From positions 237,391 through 301,390 of the forward strand of contig NZ_WOAC01000003.1 of assembly GCF_009749525.1 (NCBI RefSeq): 64,000 bases of DNA, written 5' to 3'. The notes beneath the pieces were generated by a model. The model was not told the DNA's origin. It ran no database searches and saw nothing but the letters and a program-made list of their open reading frames with translations. How positions within the stretch are numbered: the stretch's first letter is position 1; each line of letters begins with the position of its first letter. This document shows, piece after piece, positions 9,942-18,749 of this stretch. A program made the position numbers and the translations under genes. This stretch comes from Mesorhizobium xinjiangense (GTDB lineage Bacteria > Pseudomonadota > Alphaproteobacteria > Rhizobiales > Rhizobiaceae).

Positions 9942-10348
9942 TACTGTGCACTCCCTTCAGATTCGCGCGGCCGGCGCGGGCCACGGTCGCCGAAACGCGA
10001 CTGGCGGTCGCCGCGATCGTCGCGGTCGCGCTTTTGCAGCATGACCGACGGGCCTTCCTCATGTGCGTCGACGCGGATCGTCATGAAGCGCAGCACGTCT
10101 TCCGACAGGCCCATCTGACGTTCCATCTCGCTGATCGCCGCGGCCGGGGCCGTCAGATCCATCAGCGTGTAGTAGGCCTTGCGGTTCTTCTTGATGCGGT
10201 AGGTGAGGGACTTCAGTCCCCAGTTCTCCACCCGGCCGACGGAGCCGCCATTCGCTTCGATAACGCCCTTGTACTGTTCAACGAGCGCTTCGATCTGCTG
10301 TGACGAGAGGTCCTGCCGAGCAAGGAACACATGTTCATAGAGAGCCAT
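9941..10348 (-). CDS. rpsF: 30S ribosomal protein S6
   Basis: A 135-residue S6. It begins [27 protein letters not shown], the family start, and has the RNA- and S18-binding core through about residue 100. The charged tail is rich in Arg, Asp and Gly ([20 protein letters not shown]). The start at 10348 was chosen from this conserved N-terminus; the open frame extends 48 codons upstream but is not S6-like. First gene of the ribosomal operon, with a strong promoter at 10579-10606 and a leader of about 220 nt. Confidence 0.98.
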   Translation of the reverse strand: MALYEHVFLARQDLSSQQIEALVEQYKGVIEANGGSVGRVENWGLKSLTYRIKKNRKAYYTLMDLTAPAAAISEMERQMGLSEDVLRFMTIRVDAHEEGPSVMLQKRDRDDRGDRQSRFGDRGPRRPRESEGSAQ

Positions 10349-10572
10349 AGTTCTTTGCCTTTCTTCAAATATATCCACCGGTACCCGACGGCTAAGCCTC
10401 TGCGACTTGTCTTTTTCCCGTATGCGACGGGGCGAAGAAAGGCGCGTGTTCGAGACGGTCGAGAGCGGAGACACGGGAGGCGGAAGGCTCATTTTGCCTT
10501 CACAGATGCGTGGCTTCCTGATGAAAACCGCGCACTGCCCTCCGTTCAGCCCCCAGTCGGACCGGTAGAGTG
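10349..10572 (-). promoter_or_regulatory. Long untranslated leader of rpsF mRNA
   Basis: About 220 nt lie between the predicted transcription start (near 10572) and the rpsF ATG. rpsF leaders in many bacteria carry an RNA structure bound by the S6:S18 complex for feedback control. This leader has several CCG-containing stretches that could form it, but I cannot show the fold by eye. Length and position are seen; the regulatory role is inferred. Confidence 0.4.
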
Positions 10573-10578
10573 AGCGCG

Positions 10579-10606
10579 CTTATACGGGTTTTTCCGTCTT
10601 TTGCAA
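10579..10606 (-). promoter_or_regulatory. Promoter of rpsF-rpsR-rplI
   Basis: On the minus strand: -35 TTGCAA (10606-10601), a 16 nt spacer, and -10 TATAAG (10584-10579). That is four of six and five of six matches to TTGACA/TATAAT, and it lies in an otherwise GC-rich gap. Confidence 0.65.
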
Positions 10607-10635
10607 GCGTATTGGGGGAAGACGATCGAGCCGGC

Positions 10636-11595
10636 TCAGGCCGGGGCGATATAGAGATAAACGGTGTAGCCTGCATAGACGGCGAGCATGATTGCGGCAC
10701 CGAAGCGGCCGAACCGATTGCGCGTGACCAGCATGCCGGCGAAGACGATGCTGATTGCCAGCATGAAGGGGATGTCGAACCACAAGAAGCGTTCGGCGAT
10801 CGGCAACGGCTTGATGAGCGCGGTCACGCCGAGAATGCTCAACACGTTGAAGATGTTCGAGCCGACGACATTGCCCAGTGCCACGGCCGCCTGGCCGCGC
10901 CAGGCCGCCACCACGGACGTGGTCAGTTCCGGCAGGCTCGTGCCGACGGCAACGATGGTGAGCCCGATGACGGCTTCCGATATGCCGAAAATGCGCGCGA
11001 TTGCCACGGCGCCGTCGATGAGCCAGTTCGCACCGGCAAAAAGCAGCACGAACCCGCCCAGGATCAGCCCGATCGACAATGCAATAGAGGTGTCCTGGTC
11101 GGGCGTTTCGCTGGATGCGTTCTCCCTATGCTCCTTCATGGCCACGCGCGAGGCGCGGTAGTGAGCGTAGAGATAGATGCCGAGCAGAACCAGAAAGCCG
11201 GCCCCGGTCCATCGCGGAAGCACGCCGCAGGCAGCCACGACAAACAGCAGGACCGAGGCGCCAAGCATCACGCGCACGTCGCGGCGCACTGAACGATCCC
11301 AACCCGACAAAGGCATGACAAGCGCGGCGCAGCCTACGATCAGGAGGATGTTGGCGATGTTCGAGCCGACGACATTGCCCAGCGCGATCTCCGGACTTCC
11401 CTTGAAGGCCGCCTCCACCGAAACCAGCATCTCGGGCATCGACGTGCCGAAGCCGACGATGGTCAACCCGATGACGAGTTCGGACACGCCCAGCCGCCGG
11501 GCCGTCGACACCGCACCGCGCACCAGCAACTCGCCGCCCGCGAACAGCAGCGCGAGACCGACGGCAACCAGCATGGCATTGGCGAAAAGGCTCAT
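10636..11595 (-). CDS. Calcium/sodium antiporter, CaCA family (YrbG-like)
   Basis: A 319-residue inner-membrane antiporter with about ten helices. The two alpha repeats that define the family are visible: GLTIVGFGTSMPEMLVSVEAAFKGSPEIALGNVVGSN in the first half, matched by the second-half repeat beginning GLTIVAVGTSLPELTTSV and ending ALGNVVGSNIFN. Each contains the ion-binding G(T/S)S(L/M)PE and GN(V)VGSN signatures. The start at 11595 follows GGACG; an ATG six codons upstream is less likely. Single gene, divergent from the M20 hydrolase. The ion (Ca2+/Na+ or K+) is inferred from the family. Confidence 0.92.
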   Translation of the reverse strand: MSLFANAMLVAVGLALLFAGGELLVRGAVSTARRLGVSELVIGLTIVGFGTSMPEMLVSVEAAFKGSPEIALGNVVGSNIANILLIVGCAALVMPLSGWDRSVRRDVRVMLGASVLLFVVAACGVLPRWTGAGFLVLLGIYLYAHYRASRVAMKEHRENASSETPDQDTSIALSIGLILGGFVLLFAGANWLIDGAVAIARIFGISEAVIGLTIVAVGTSLPELTTSVVAAWRGQAAVALGNVVGSNIFNVLSILGVTALIKPLPIAERFLWFDIPFMLAISIVFAGMLVTRNRFGRFGAAIMLAVYAGYTVYLYIAPA

Positions 11596-11895
11596 CGAAC
11601 GTCCATCATGCAAAAGGTGGCAGGCAATCCCCGGTAGCCGTTTGCCGGGGTGGCGACAAGATGGGTTCGCGCGCGTCGGGCGGCAAGATCACCCAGCGGC
11701 AGGTTGCGAACATTTGTTCGATATTCAGTTCAGGAATTATGCATAAGCGATTAAAATAAAATAACTTCATGAATATCAACGTGCGCGTTTCGGGCCGCGC
11801 TTGCCATTGCTGGATCAGTATTTTCTTTTTTACCTGCGGCCGCCGATCAGGCAAGAGTCGCATCGAAACGAGGGGACAGACAGAGGAGAACCCGT

Positions 11896-13062
11896 ATGCC
11901 GGTCATCAACAGGATTGCCGAATTCCATCGCGATGTGACCGAATGGCGCCGCGACATCCACGCCCATCCCGAACTCTTGTTCGACGTTCACCGCACGGCC
12001 GCGCTGGTCGCCGAAAAGCTCAAGGAATTCGGCGTCGACGAGGTCGTCACGGGTATCGGCAAGACCGGGGTAGTCGGCGTGATCAAGGGACGCAAGAGCG
12101 GCAGCGGCAAGACGATCGGGCTGCGCGCCGACATGGACGCGCTGCCGATTCGGGAGATCCGCGACCACCCGTACAAATCGAAGACCGACGGCGTCATGCA
12201 CGCCTGCGGCCATGACGGTCACACCGCGATGCTGCTCGGCGCGGCGCGTTATCTCGCCGAAACGCGCAATTTCGACGGCACGGCGGTCGTCATCTTCCAG
12301 CCGGCGGAGGAGGGCGGCGGCGGCGGCCGCGAGATGGTGAAGGAGGGCATGATGGAGCGCTTCGGCATCGACGAGGTCTACGGGATGCACAACTCCCCGG
12401 GTATCCCCGTCGGCCAGTTCGCCCTGCGCAGTGGTCCCACGATGGCGGCTGCCGACACCTTCGCCATCGACATCGAGGGCCTGGGCGGCCACGCGGCCCG
12501 CCCGCAGCGCTGCATCGACACGACGCTGGTCGGCGCGCACATCATGACGGCGCTGCAGACGGTCGTCTCGCGCAATATCGACCCCGTCGAGTCGGCGGTC
12601 GTTTCGGTGACGACCTTTCAGGCCGGCGACACGTTCAATGTCATTCCGCAGACGGCGCGGCTGACCGGCACGGCCCGCACCCTGTCGGCGGACGCGCGCG
12701 ACCTTCTGGAGGAGCGCATGGGCGAGATCGTGCGTCACACCGCCGCCGCCTTCGGGGCCAAGGCGACGCTGGATTATCAGCGGCTCTATCCGGTCCTGTC
12801 CAACCATGCCCTGCAGGTCGAGTTCGCCGGTAGCGTGGCGGCCCAGATCGTCGGCGACAATGTCGATATGGAGATGCCGCCGGTCATGGGCGGCGAGGAT
12901 TTCGCCTTCATGCTCGAAGCGCGGCCCGGCGCCTTCATCAATATCGGCCAGGGCGATACGGCCTACCTCCACCACCCGGAATATGATTTCAACGACGAGA
13001 TCATTCCGATCGGCTGTTCCTACTGGGCCAGGCTTGTCGAGACGGCGATGCCGGCAGGCTGA
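11896..13062 (+). CDS. M20 family amidohydrolase (hippurate hydrolase-like)
   Basis: A 388-residue zinc peptidase/amidohydrolase of family M20D, which cleaves N-acylated amino acids such as hippurate, N-acetyl amino acids or IAA conjugates. It opens with the family's WRRDIHAHPEL motif (residues 17-27). The metal ligands are visible in HACGHDGHT, the general base pair in QPAEEGGGG, and later ligands in GMHN and the C-terminal YLHHPEYDFND. A good ribosome site (GAGGAG) precedes the ATG. It stands alone between divergent and convergent neighbours. The natural substrate cannot be fixed from sequence. Confidence 0.92.
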   Translation: MPVINRIAEFHRDVTEWRRDIHAHPELLFDVHRTAALVAEKLKEFGVDEVVTGIGKTGVVGVIKGRKSGSGKTIGLRADMDALPIREIRDHPYKSKTDGVMHACGHDGHTAMLLGAARYLAETRNFDGTAVVIFQPAEEGGGGGREMVKEGMMERFGIDEVYGMHNSPGIPVGQFALRSGPTMAAADTFAIDIEGLGGHAARPQRCIDTTLVGAHIMTALQTVVSRNIDPVESAVVSVTTFQAGDTFNVIPQTARLTGTARTLSADARDLLEERMGEIVRHTAAAFGAKATLDYQRLYPVLSNHALQVEFAGSVAAQIVGDNVDMEMPPVMGGEDFAFMLEARPGAFINIGQGDTAYLHHPEYDFNDEIIPIGCSYWARLVETAMPAG

Positions 13063-13088
13063 GCGAAGCCGCTCCCGGGGCGGCCGGT

Positions 13089-13433
13089 TCAGGCTGCCCT
13101 GGTAATCGTGAAATCGACATGCACGGCGTCGTAGGGAAAGACAATCTTTCCGTCCTGGGTGCGATCGAGGACGCCCGCATTGAGGAGGGCGTGAACGTCG
13201 CCGTGCACGGCCTTGACGTCGCGCCCGACACGCCGCGCCGCCTCGCGGATCGACATCGGTCCCTGTCCGGTCATGGCCTTGATGATCGCCCAGCGTTTGG
13301 GGGTGAGGACACTCCACATCAGATCGATGGTTGCAAAAGAGATGTGAGCGCCTTGTGGCTCCCCGCGAAACGCCGCAAGAGCACGCCTGTTTACATCATC
13401 GCGCGTAGCGACAGAAAAGGTCACCGTCTTCAT
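13089..13433 (-). CDS. HTH antitoxin/regulator (TumA-like)
   Basis: A 114-residue DNA-binding protein. The middle (WSVLTPKRWAIIKAMTGQGPMSIREAARRVGRDVKAVHGDVHALLNAGVLDR) is a winged helix-turn-helix of the type called HVO_A0114-like, used as the antitoxin next to TumE/DUF6516 toxins. Its ATG overlaps the toxin stop (ATGA, 4 nt), so translation is coupled. As in other pairs of this type, the toxin gene comes first. It probably neutralises the toxin and represses the shared promoter at 13722-13750. The toxin family identification is from memory of the family, not a search. Confidence 0.8.
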   Translation of the reverse strand: MKTVTFSVATRDDVNRRALAAFRGEPQGAHISFATIDLMWSVLTPKRWAIIKAMTGQGPMSIREAARRVGRDVKAVHGDVHALLNAGVLDRTQDGKIVFPYDAVHVDFTITRAA

Positions 13434-13714
13434 GTCGCACTCCATTCATCAACGTCCGCCCAGAAATCGTCGAGCAATTGTTCCGGTCCCTTGAACCAGT
13501 ACCGTACTTCGGCGGCGCCGATGTGCTTGTGATCTCCCTTGCCGGCTTCATTGTCGTATCGAAGGACGCATTCATCCGCCACGACATAGGCAAGCGAGTA
13601 TTTATAGTTGTGGTTCGATCCGCGCACAGGTGTCGGAACTCGCCAGATGCGCAATTCGGCGAAGCTGCTTTCCGGCAGTTCGTGACGTTCAAGGAGAACC
13701 AGCTCCGCCTTCAT
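13430..13714 (-). CDS. TumE/DUF6516-type toxin
   Basis: A 94-residue protein beginning MKAELVLLERHELPESSFAELRIWRVPTPV. The family-typical stretch LRYDNEAGKGDHKHIG lies near residues 53-68 and a C-terminal WFKGPEQLLDDFWADVDEW follows. These features match the TumE (DUF6516) toxins, which are proposed to act on translation or RNA. The start at 13714 has no Shine-Dalgarno. Instead the -10 element of the only good promoter ends 7 bases before it, so the mRNA is probably leaderless. An in-frame ATG at 13759 would lie upstream of that promoter. Confidence 0.82.
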   Translation of the reverse strand: MKAELVLLERHELPESSFAELRIWRVPTPVRGSNHNYKYSLAYVVADECVLRYDNEAGKGDHKHIGAAEVRYWFKGPEQLLDDFWADVDEWSAT

Positions 13715-13721
13715 GTTGGAG

Positions 13722-13750
13722 ATACTACCAACAGGCAATAGTGTTGTAAA
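13722..13750 (-). promoter_or_regulatory. Promoter of the TumE/TumA pair, predicts leaderless mRNA
   Basis: Minus strand: -35 TTTACA (13750-13745), exactly 17 nt, then -10 TAGTAT (13727-13722). The -10 ends 7 nt before the toxin ATG, so transcription should begin at or next to the start codon. Confidence 0.6.
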
Positions 13751-13876
13751 TGACTCCATCAGGCGGTCCGGGGACCCGTCCACCCTTGACTCTTCTGCCC
13801 GCATTGGCGCACAGCGCTTGGCAAAATTCGCCCGCGCATCAATGCCGGCGGGCAATAATTCGGCAGGAGACGCACG

Positions 13877-14818
13877 GTGAGCATCGCATTCACTTTTCCG
13901 GGGCAGGGCAGCCAGTCGGTCGGCATGGGCAAGGAGCTTGCCGAGGCCTTTCCCGAGGCGCGCGCCGTGTTCGAGGAGGTCGACGAGGCGCTCGGCGAGA
14001 AACTGTCGAAAACGATGTGGGAAGGGCCCGAGGAAACGCTCACCCTGACCGCCAATGCACAGCCGGCCTTGATGGCCGTCTCGATCGCGGCATTGCGTTC
14101 ACTCGAGGCGCGCGGTTTCGTGCTGCAGGACAAGGTTGCCTATGTCGCCGGCCATTCGCTGGGCGAATATTCCGCGCTGTGCGCCGCCGGCGTCTTCTCG
14201 CTTGCCGATACCGCCCGGCTCTTGCGCATCCGCGGCAATGCCATGCAGGTGGCCGTGCCGCCCGGCGAGGGTGCGATGGCGGCGATCATCGGCCTTGACC
14301 AGGACCAGGTGGAGGCGGCCTGCGCCGAAGCCGCGCGGGGCACGGTCTGCCAGATCGCCAATGACAATGGCGGTGGCCAGCTTGTCATTTCGGGCGCCAA
14401 GCCGGCCGTCGAGCATGCCGCGCGCATATGCACGGGAAAAGGCGCCAAGCGCGCCATGATGCTTCCTGTCTCGGCGCCATTTCATTCCGCGCTGATGGCG
14501 CCGGCCGCCGAGGCCATGCGCGAGGCGCTTGCCGCGGCGCAAAAGAATGCGCCATCGGTGCCGCTCGTGGCCAATGTGACGGTCGAGCCGATTGCCGATT
14601 CCGACGAGATCGCGGCGCGCCTGGTCGAGCAGGTGACGGGCCGCGTGCGCTGGCGCGAGACCGTCGAATGGTTTGCGGCAAACGGCGTGACCGCGCTCTA
14701 CGAGGTCGGGGCGGGCAAGGTGCTGTGCGGCCTGGCGCGCCGCATCAACCGCGACCTTGCAACCGCCGCCGTTGGGACGCCGAGCGATGTCGATGCCGCT
14801 CTGGCGGCGCTCGGGTAA
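13877..14818 (+). CDS. fabD: Malonyl-CoA:ACP transacylase
   Basis: Loads malonyl groups from CoA onto the acyl carrier protein for fatty-acid elongation. The 313-residue product starts at GTG with AGGAGA upstream. GQGSQ is at 9-13, the nucleophile Ser94 lies in GHSLGEYSAL, and the catalytic histidine is in SAPFHSALM near residue 204. The downstream gene fabG begins 31 nt later, followed by acpP and fabF, the standard fab cluster. All catalytic residues are present and the length is normal. Confidence 0.98.
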   Translation: MSIAFTFPGQGSQSVGMGKELAEAFPEARAVFEEVDEALGEKLSKTMWEGPEETLTLTANAQPALMAVSIAALRSLEARGFVLQDKVAYVAGHSLGEYSALCAAGVFSLADTARLLRIRGNAMQVAVPPGEGAMAAIIGLDQDQVEAACAEAARGTVCQIANDNGGGQLVISGAKPAVEHAARICTGKGAKRAMMLPVSAPFHSALMAPAAEAMREALAAAQKNAPSVPLVANVTVEPIADSDEIAARLVEQVTGRVRWRETVEWFAANGVTALYEVGAGKVLCGLARRINRDLATAAVGTPSDVDAALAALG

Positions 14819-14849
14819 GTCTTCCATTCAACTCACGGGAAACACGACC

Positions 14850-15587
14850 ATGTTCGATCTGACTGGCCGTAAGGCACTCATCACCGGCGCTTCCGGCGGC
14901 ATCGGAGAGGCGATCGCCCGCACGCTCCATGCCCAGGGCGCCATCGTCGGCCTGCACGGGACGCGGCGGGAAAAGCTTGACGCGCTGGCCTCCGAGCTCG
15001 GAGAGCGCGCGAAGGTGTTTCCGGCCGATCTCTCGGATCGCGCGGCCGTGAAGGAACTCGGCCAGAAGGCCGAGGCTGAGCTCGAGGGCGTCGATATCCT
15101 GGTCAACAATGCCGGCATCACCCGTGACGGCCTGTTCGTGCGTATGTCGGACGATGACTGGGATGCCGTTCTCGAAGTCAATCTGGGCGCCGTCTTCCGC
15201 CTGACGCGGGAATTGACCCATCCGATGATGCGCCGCCGCTTCGGCCGCATCGTCAACATCACCTCGGTGGTTGGCGTGACCGGCAATCCGGGCCAGGCCA
15301 ACTATTGTGCCTCGAAGGCCGGGCTGATCGGCTTTTCCAAATCTCTGGCACAGGAGATCGCCTCGCGCAGCGTGACCGTCAACTGCGTGGCGCCGGGCTT
15401 CATCGAGTCGGCGATGACGGAGAAGCTCAACGAGAAGCAGACGGAGGCGATCATGGGAGCCATTCCGATGAAGCGCATGGGAACCGGCGACGAGGTCGCG
15501 TCCGCCGTCACCTGGCTGGCCACCAACGAGGCGTCCTACGTCACCGGGCAGACAATCCACGTCAATGGCGGCATGGCGATGATTTAG
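14850..15587 (+). CDS. fabG: 3-oxoacyl-ACP reductase
   Basis: NADPH-dependent SDR that reduces beta-ketoacyl-ACP. It is 245 residues long. TGASGGIG is at 12-19, NNAG at 86-89, and the catalytic triad is Ser139, Tyr152 and Lys156 (YCASK). It begins MFDLTGRKALITG; longer open sequence upstream is not conserved. It sits between fabD and acpP in the fatty-acid cluster, so this is the housekeeping FabG rather than one of the many paralogous SDRs. Confidence 0.97.
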   Translation: MFDLTGRKALITGASGGIGEAIARTLHAQGAIVGLHGTRREKLDALASELGERAKVFPADLSDRAAVKELGQKAEAELEGVDILVNNAGITRDGLFVRMSDDDWDAVLEVNLGAVFRLTRELTHPMMRRRFGRIVNITSVVGVTGNPGQANYCASKAGLIGFSKSLAQEIASRSVTVNCVAPGFIESAMTEKLNEKQTEAIMGAIPMKRMGTGDEVASAVTWLATNEASYVTGQTIHVNGGMAMI

Positions 15588-15816
15588 GAGCTGTCGGGGC
15601 GCGCGATTTGCGCTTTGCGGCCAGGATGTTTCATGCTATGCGGCGCGCCGACCGGCAAAGTGGCGACCATCGGTCGCGTCAATCCCGGCTTCGCTTGGAA
15701 TATCCGCTATATGAATATCAACATGAAATGCCTGCGGGGCCGTGATCTTTCAGCTTGATTAGCGGGCATGGTGCCGTTAACGAGAACGCAACTGAATCGA
15801 AGTCGAGGAATTTCTA

Positions 15817-16053
15817 ATGAGCGATACTGCAGAGCGCGTTAAAAAGATCGTGGTTGAGCATCTTGGCGTTGAAGCAGACAAAGTCACCGAATCTGCAAGC
15901 TTCATCGACGACCTCGGCGCAGACAGCCTTGATACGGTCGAGCTGGTCATGGCCTTTGAAGAAGAGTTCGGCGTCGAGATCCCCGACGACGCGGCCGAGA
16001 CGATCCTGACGGTGGGTGACGCCGTCAAGTTCATCGAGAAGGCGACGGCCTGA
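15817..16053 (+). CDS. acpP: Acyl carrier protein
   Basis: A 78-residue acidic carrier of growing acyl chains. The phosphopantetheine site is Ser37 in [11 protein letters not shown]. It begins [18 protein letters not shown], identical in form to other alphaproteobacterial AcpP proteins. A 229 nt gap precedes it, enough for its own promoter, and a hairpin follows its stop before fabF. Codon choice is conventional for a highly expressed gene. Confidence 0.99.
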   Translation: MSDTAERVKKIVVEHLGVEADKVTESASFIDDLGADSLDTVELVMAFEEEFGVEIPDDAAETILTVGDAVKFIEKATA

Positions 16054-16056
16054 GGG

Positions 16057-16076
16057 GTCGGCGCATTCGCGCCGAC
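16057..16076 (+). repeat. 8 bp hairpin between acpP and fabF
   Basis: GTCGGCGC pairs perfectly with GCGCCGAC around an ATTC loop, starting 3 nt after the acpP stop. No T run follows, so it is more likely an RNA-end stabiliser or partial attenuator than a full terminator. It would suit the need for far more AcpP than FabF. Confidence 0.65.
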
Positions 16077-16098
16077 ATCACTAGGGCCGGAGAGCCGA

Positions 16099-17361
16099 AT
16101 GAGACGTGTCGTCGTCACGGGGTTGGGGCTCGTTTCACCTCTCGGGGTGGGTGTCGAGCACGTGTGGAAGCGGCTTCTTTCGGGCGCCAGCGGCGCCCGA
16201 CGGGTCGAGACATTCGACGTTGGGGACCTTTCCTGCAAGATCGCCAATGTCATTCCACGCGGCGACGGGGCGGACGGGACGTTCAATCCCGATCTTGTGC
16301 TGGAGCCCAAAGAGCAGCGCAAGGTCGGCGAATACATCATCTACGGCATTGCCGCTGCCGACGAGGCGCTGAAGGATGCCGGCTGGGCTCCGACCTCGGC
16401 CGACGACCAGAACGCGACCGGAGTCATGATCGGGTCGGGCATCGGCGGCATCGAGGGCATCGCCGACAATGCGCTCATCCTGCATGAGCGCGGGCCGAGG
16501 CGCATCAGCCCGTTCTTCATCCCCGGCAATATCATCAATCTCGTGTCCGGCCAGGTTTCGATCCGCCATAAGCTCAAGGGGCCGAACCATGCGGTCGTTA
16601 CGGCATGCTCGACGGGTGCCCATGCGATCGGAGACGCGGCGCGTCTGATCATGTTCGGTGATGCCGACGTGATGGTGGCCGGCGGCGCGGAATCGCCGAT
16701 CAATCGGCTTTCCCTGGCCGGTTTCGCCGCCTGCAAGGCTCTGACGACGCACTACAATGACACGCCGGAAAAGGCATCCAGGCCTTATGACCGCGATCGC
16801 GACGGCTTCGTCATGGGCGAAGGCGCCGGGGTGGTCGTGCTCGAGGAACTCGAGCATGCCAAGGCACGGGGCGCCAAGATCTATGGCGAGGTGGTCGGCT
16901 ACGGGCTGTCCGGAGACGCCTATCACATCACGGCTCCTGCCGAGGATGGCGACGGCGCGTACCGCTGCATGAGCGCGGCGCTCAAGCGCGCCGGCCTGTC
17001 CGCCTCCGACGTCGACTACATCAACGCCCACGGCACCTCGACAATGGCCGATACGATCGAACTCGGCGCGGTCGAGCGTCTTGTCGGCAATGCGGCGTCG
17101 ACGATTTCGATGTCGTCGACGAAGTCGTCGATCGGCCACCTCTTGGGTGCGGCCGGCGCGGCCGAAGCGATCTTTTCGATCCTGGCGATTCGGGACAATG
17201 TCGCGCCGGCGACGCTCAATCTCGACAATCCGTCGGCCGAAACCGCCATCGATCTCGTGCCTCACACGCCACGGGAGCGTCAGATCGACGTGGCGCTCTC
17301 CAATTCCTTCGGATTCGGCGGCACGAATGCGTCGTTGGTCTTCAGCGCCTACAACGGATGA
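16099..17361 (+). CDS. fabF: 3-oxoacyl-ACP synthase II
   Basis: Condensing enzyme for fatty-acid elongation, 420 residues. The nucleophile is Cys170 (VTACSTGAHAIGDA), with the catalytic histidines in HGTST and in KSSIGHLLGAAG. The C-terminal NSFGFGGTNAS is typical. Start ATG follows a GGAG-like site 45 nt after acpP, in the standard fabD-fabG-acpP-fabF order. It is complete. Confidence 0.98.
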   Translation: MRRVVVTGLGLVSPLGVGVEHVWKRLLSGASGARRVETFDVGDLSCKIANVIPRGDGADGTFNPDLVLEPKEQRKVGEYIIYGIAAADEALKDAGWAPTSADDQNATGVMIGSGIGGIEGIADNALILHERGPRRISPFFIPGNIINLVSGQVSIRHKLKGPNHAVVTACSTGAHAIGDAARLIMFGDADVMVAGGAESPINRLSLAGFAACKALTTHYNDTPEKASRPYDRDRDGFVMGEGAGVVVLEELEHAKARGAKIYGEVVGYGLSGDAYHITAPAEDGDGAYRCMSAALKRAGLSASDVDYINAHGTSTMADTIELGAVERLVGNAASTISMSSTKSSIGHLLGAAGAAEAIFSILAIRDNVAPATLNLDNPSAETAIDLVPHTPRERQIDVALSNSFGFGGTNASLVFSAYNG

Positions 17362-17362
17362 T

Positions 17363-17384
17363 TGGCCGTTCGGCCATCAATTTT
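17363..17384 (+). terminator. Weak hairpin after fabF
   Basis: TGGCC pairs with GGCCA around a GTTC loop, beginning at the fabF stop and followed by TCAATTTT. The stem is only 5-6 bp, so it may terminate partly before mltG. Confidence 0.35.
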
Positions 17385-17536
17385 GCCATATTCCTTGCAT
17401 CTGTTCGCCACAGCATTGCCGTGAGCGACTCGCGGGGTCGTCTGTGATCAGCAAGATGCCGGAAGCCGGATGCGCATGGTGCGCGGAAGGCTGCCATGCG
17501 CATCGCGCCGATTGCGAGGGAGTTTTATAGTCAAGA

Positions 17537-18727
17537 ATGAACGACAAGCCGGATAATCAGGAAAATCAGGAGACAGTGTTCGAGGCACAGGGCGCGTCGC
17601 GGCCAATCGTGCCGAAATCGGCGAGCGAGGCCCTGAAACCCGAAAAGGGAACCGAACCGCCCAAGCGGTCGAAGGCGTCCCGCAATCAGTTCGTGGTCTT
17701 CCTGAACTTCATGATGTCACTCGTCGTGCTTGTCGTGCTCGGCGCCGGACTGGCGATCTGGCTCGGCAAGCGCGCCTTCGATGAGCCCGGACCGGCGGCC
17801 ACCAACACCACGGTCATGATCCGCCCCAGCACGGGCGTCGGGGAAATCGCCACGATCCTGGAGCGCAACGGCGCCATCAGCGATTCGCGGATTTTCCGCC
17901 TCGGCGTTCGGGCGTATGGCGCCGACGGCGATCTCAAGGCGGGCGAATACGAGATCAAGGCACGCTCCTCCATGCACGAGATCATGGAACTTCTCAAAAG
18001 CGGCAAATCGGTCCTCTATTCGCTGACGATCCCGGAAGGCCTCACCGTCGAACAGGCGTTCAAGCGTGTCGCCGAGCATGGGGTCCTTGTGGGCGACATG
18101 CCAAGTGAACTGCCGCCGGAAGGCAGCCTGTTCGCCGACACGCAGCGTTTTCAGCGCGGCACGTCGCGCGAGGAAATCATCGACAAGATGATCGCCGACC
18201 AGCAACGCATGGTCGAAGAAATATGGGAACGCCGTTCCGAGGACCTTCCCGTCAAGGACATCAATGAATTCGTGACCTTGGCGTCGATCGTCGAGAAGGA
18301 GACGGCGCGCGCGGACGAGCGCTCCCGTGTTGCCGCGGTCTTCATCAACCGTCTCGAGCGCGGTATGCGATTGCAGTCCGATCCGACGATCATCTATGGA
18401 CTGTTCGGCGGCAAGGGAAAGCCGTCCGAGCGTCCGATCTACCGATCCGACATTGACAAGCCGACGCCTTACAACACCTATGTGATCGACGGTCTGCCGC
18501 CGACGCCGATCGCCAATCCGGGCCGTGCCTCGCTGGAGGCGGTGGCCAATCCATCGCGCACGGACGAGCTCTATTTTGTCGCTGACGGCACAGGCGGGCA
18601 TGTCTTCGCCACGACGCTGGACGAGCACAATCGCAATGTGGCGCGCTGGCGTGAGGTGGAGAAGAACCGTGCCAAGGTCGAAGCGGCCGAGGAAGAGGAT
18701 GAAGCTGCACCGCCCTCGGAGAACTGA
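17537..18727 (+). CDS. mltG: Endolytic murein transglycosylase
   Basis: Cleaves nascent peptidoglycan strands and so helps set glycan chain length, acting from the inner membrane into the periplasm. It is 396 residues, with a polar 50-residue cytoplasmic N-terminus, one membrane helix at about 51-77, a LysM-like region, and the YceG catalytic domain. The catalytic glutamate is Glu253 (LASIVEKET), followed by SDPTIIYGL and NTY typical of MltG. The last 25 residues are acidic. No strong ribosome site is seen before the ATG. It lies between fabF and yicC as in relatives. Confidence 0.95.
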   Translation: MNDKPDNQENQETVFEAQGASRPIVPKSASEALKPEKGTEPPKRSKASRNQFVVFLNFMMSLVVLVVLGAGLAIWLGKRAFDEPGPAATNTTVMIRPSTGVGEIATILERNGAISDSRIFRLGVRAYGADGDLKAGEYEIKARSSMHEIMELLKSGKSVLYSLTIPEGLTVEQAFKRVAEHGVLVGDMPSELPPEGSLFADTQRFQRGTSREEIIDKMIADQQRMVEEIWERRSEDLPVKDINEFVTLASIVEKETARADERSRVAAVFINRLERGMRLQSDPTIIYGLFGGKGKPSERPIYRSDIDKPTPYNTYVIDGLPPTPIANPGRASLEAVANPSRTDELYFVADGTGGHVFATTLDEHNRNVARWREVEKNRAKVEAAEEEDEAAPPSEN

Positions 18728-18749
18728 GGTCGGCGGAAAGGGGGACGAG

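Noticed and set aside
11707..11720. LexA-like palindrome CGAACATTTGTTCG upstream of the M20 gene
   Set aside because: It matches the Bacillus-type SOS box, but alphaproteobacterial LexA uses direct GTTC-N7-GTTC repeats; the nearby GTTC pair here has 8 nt spacing.
13715..13855. Longer TumE reading frame starting at 13759 or 13855
   Set aside because: The family starts MKAEL, and the promoter lies between these ATG codons and the chosen start.
15681..15712. CTATAT at 15707-15712 as the acpP promoter -10
   Set aside because: The -10 is good but no -35 resembling CTTGAC lies 16-18 nt upstream.
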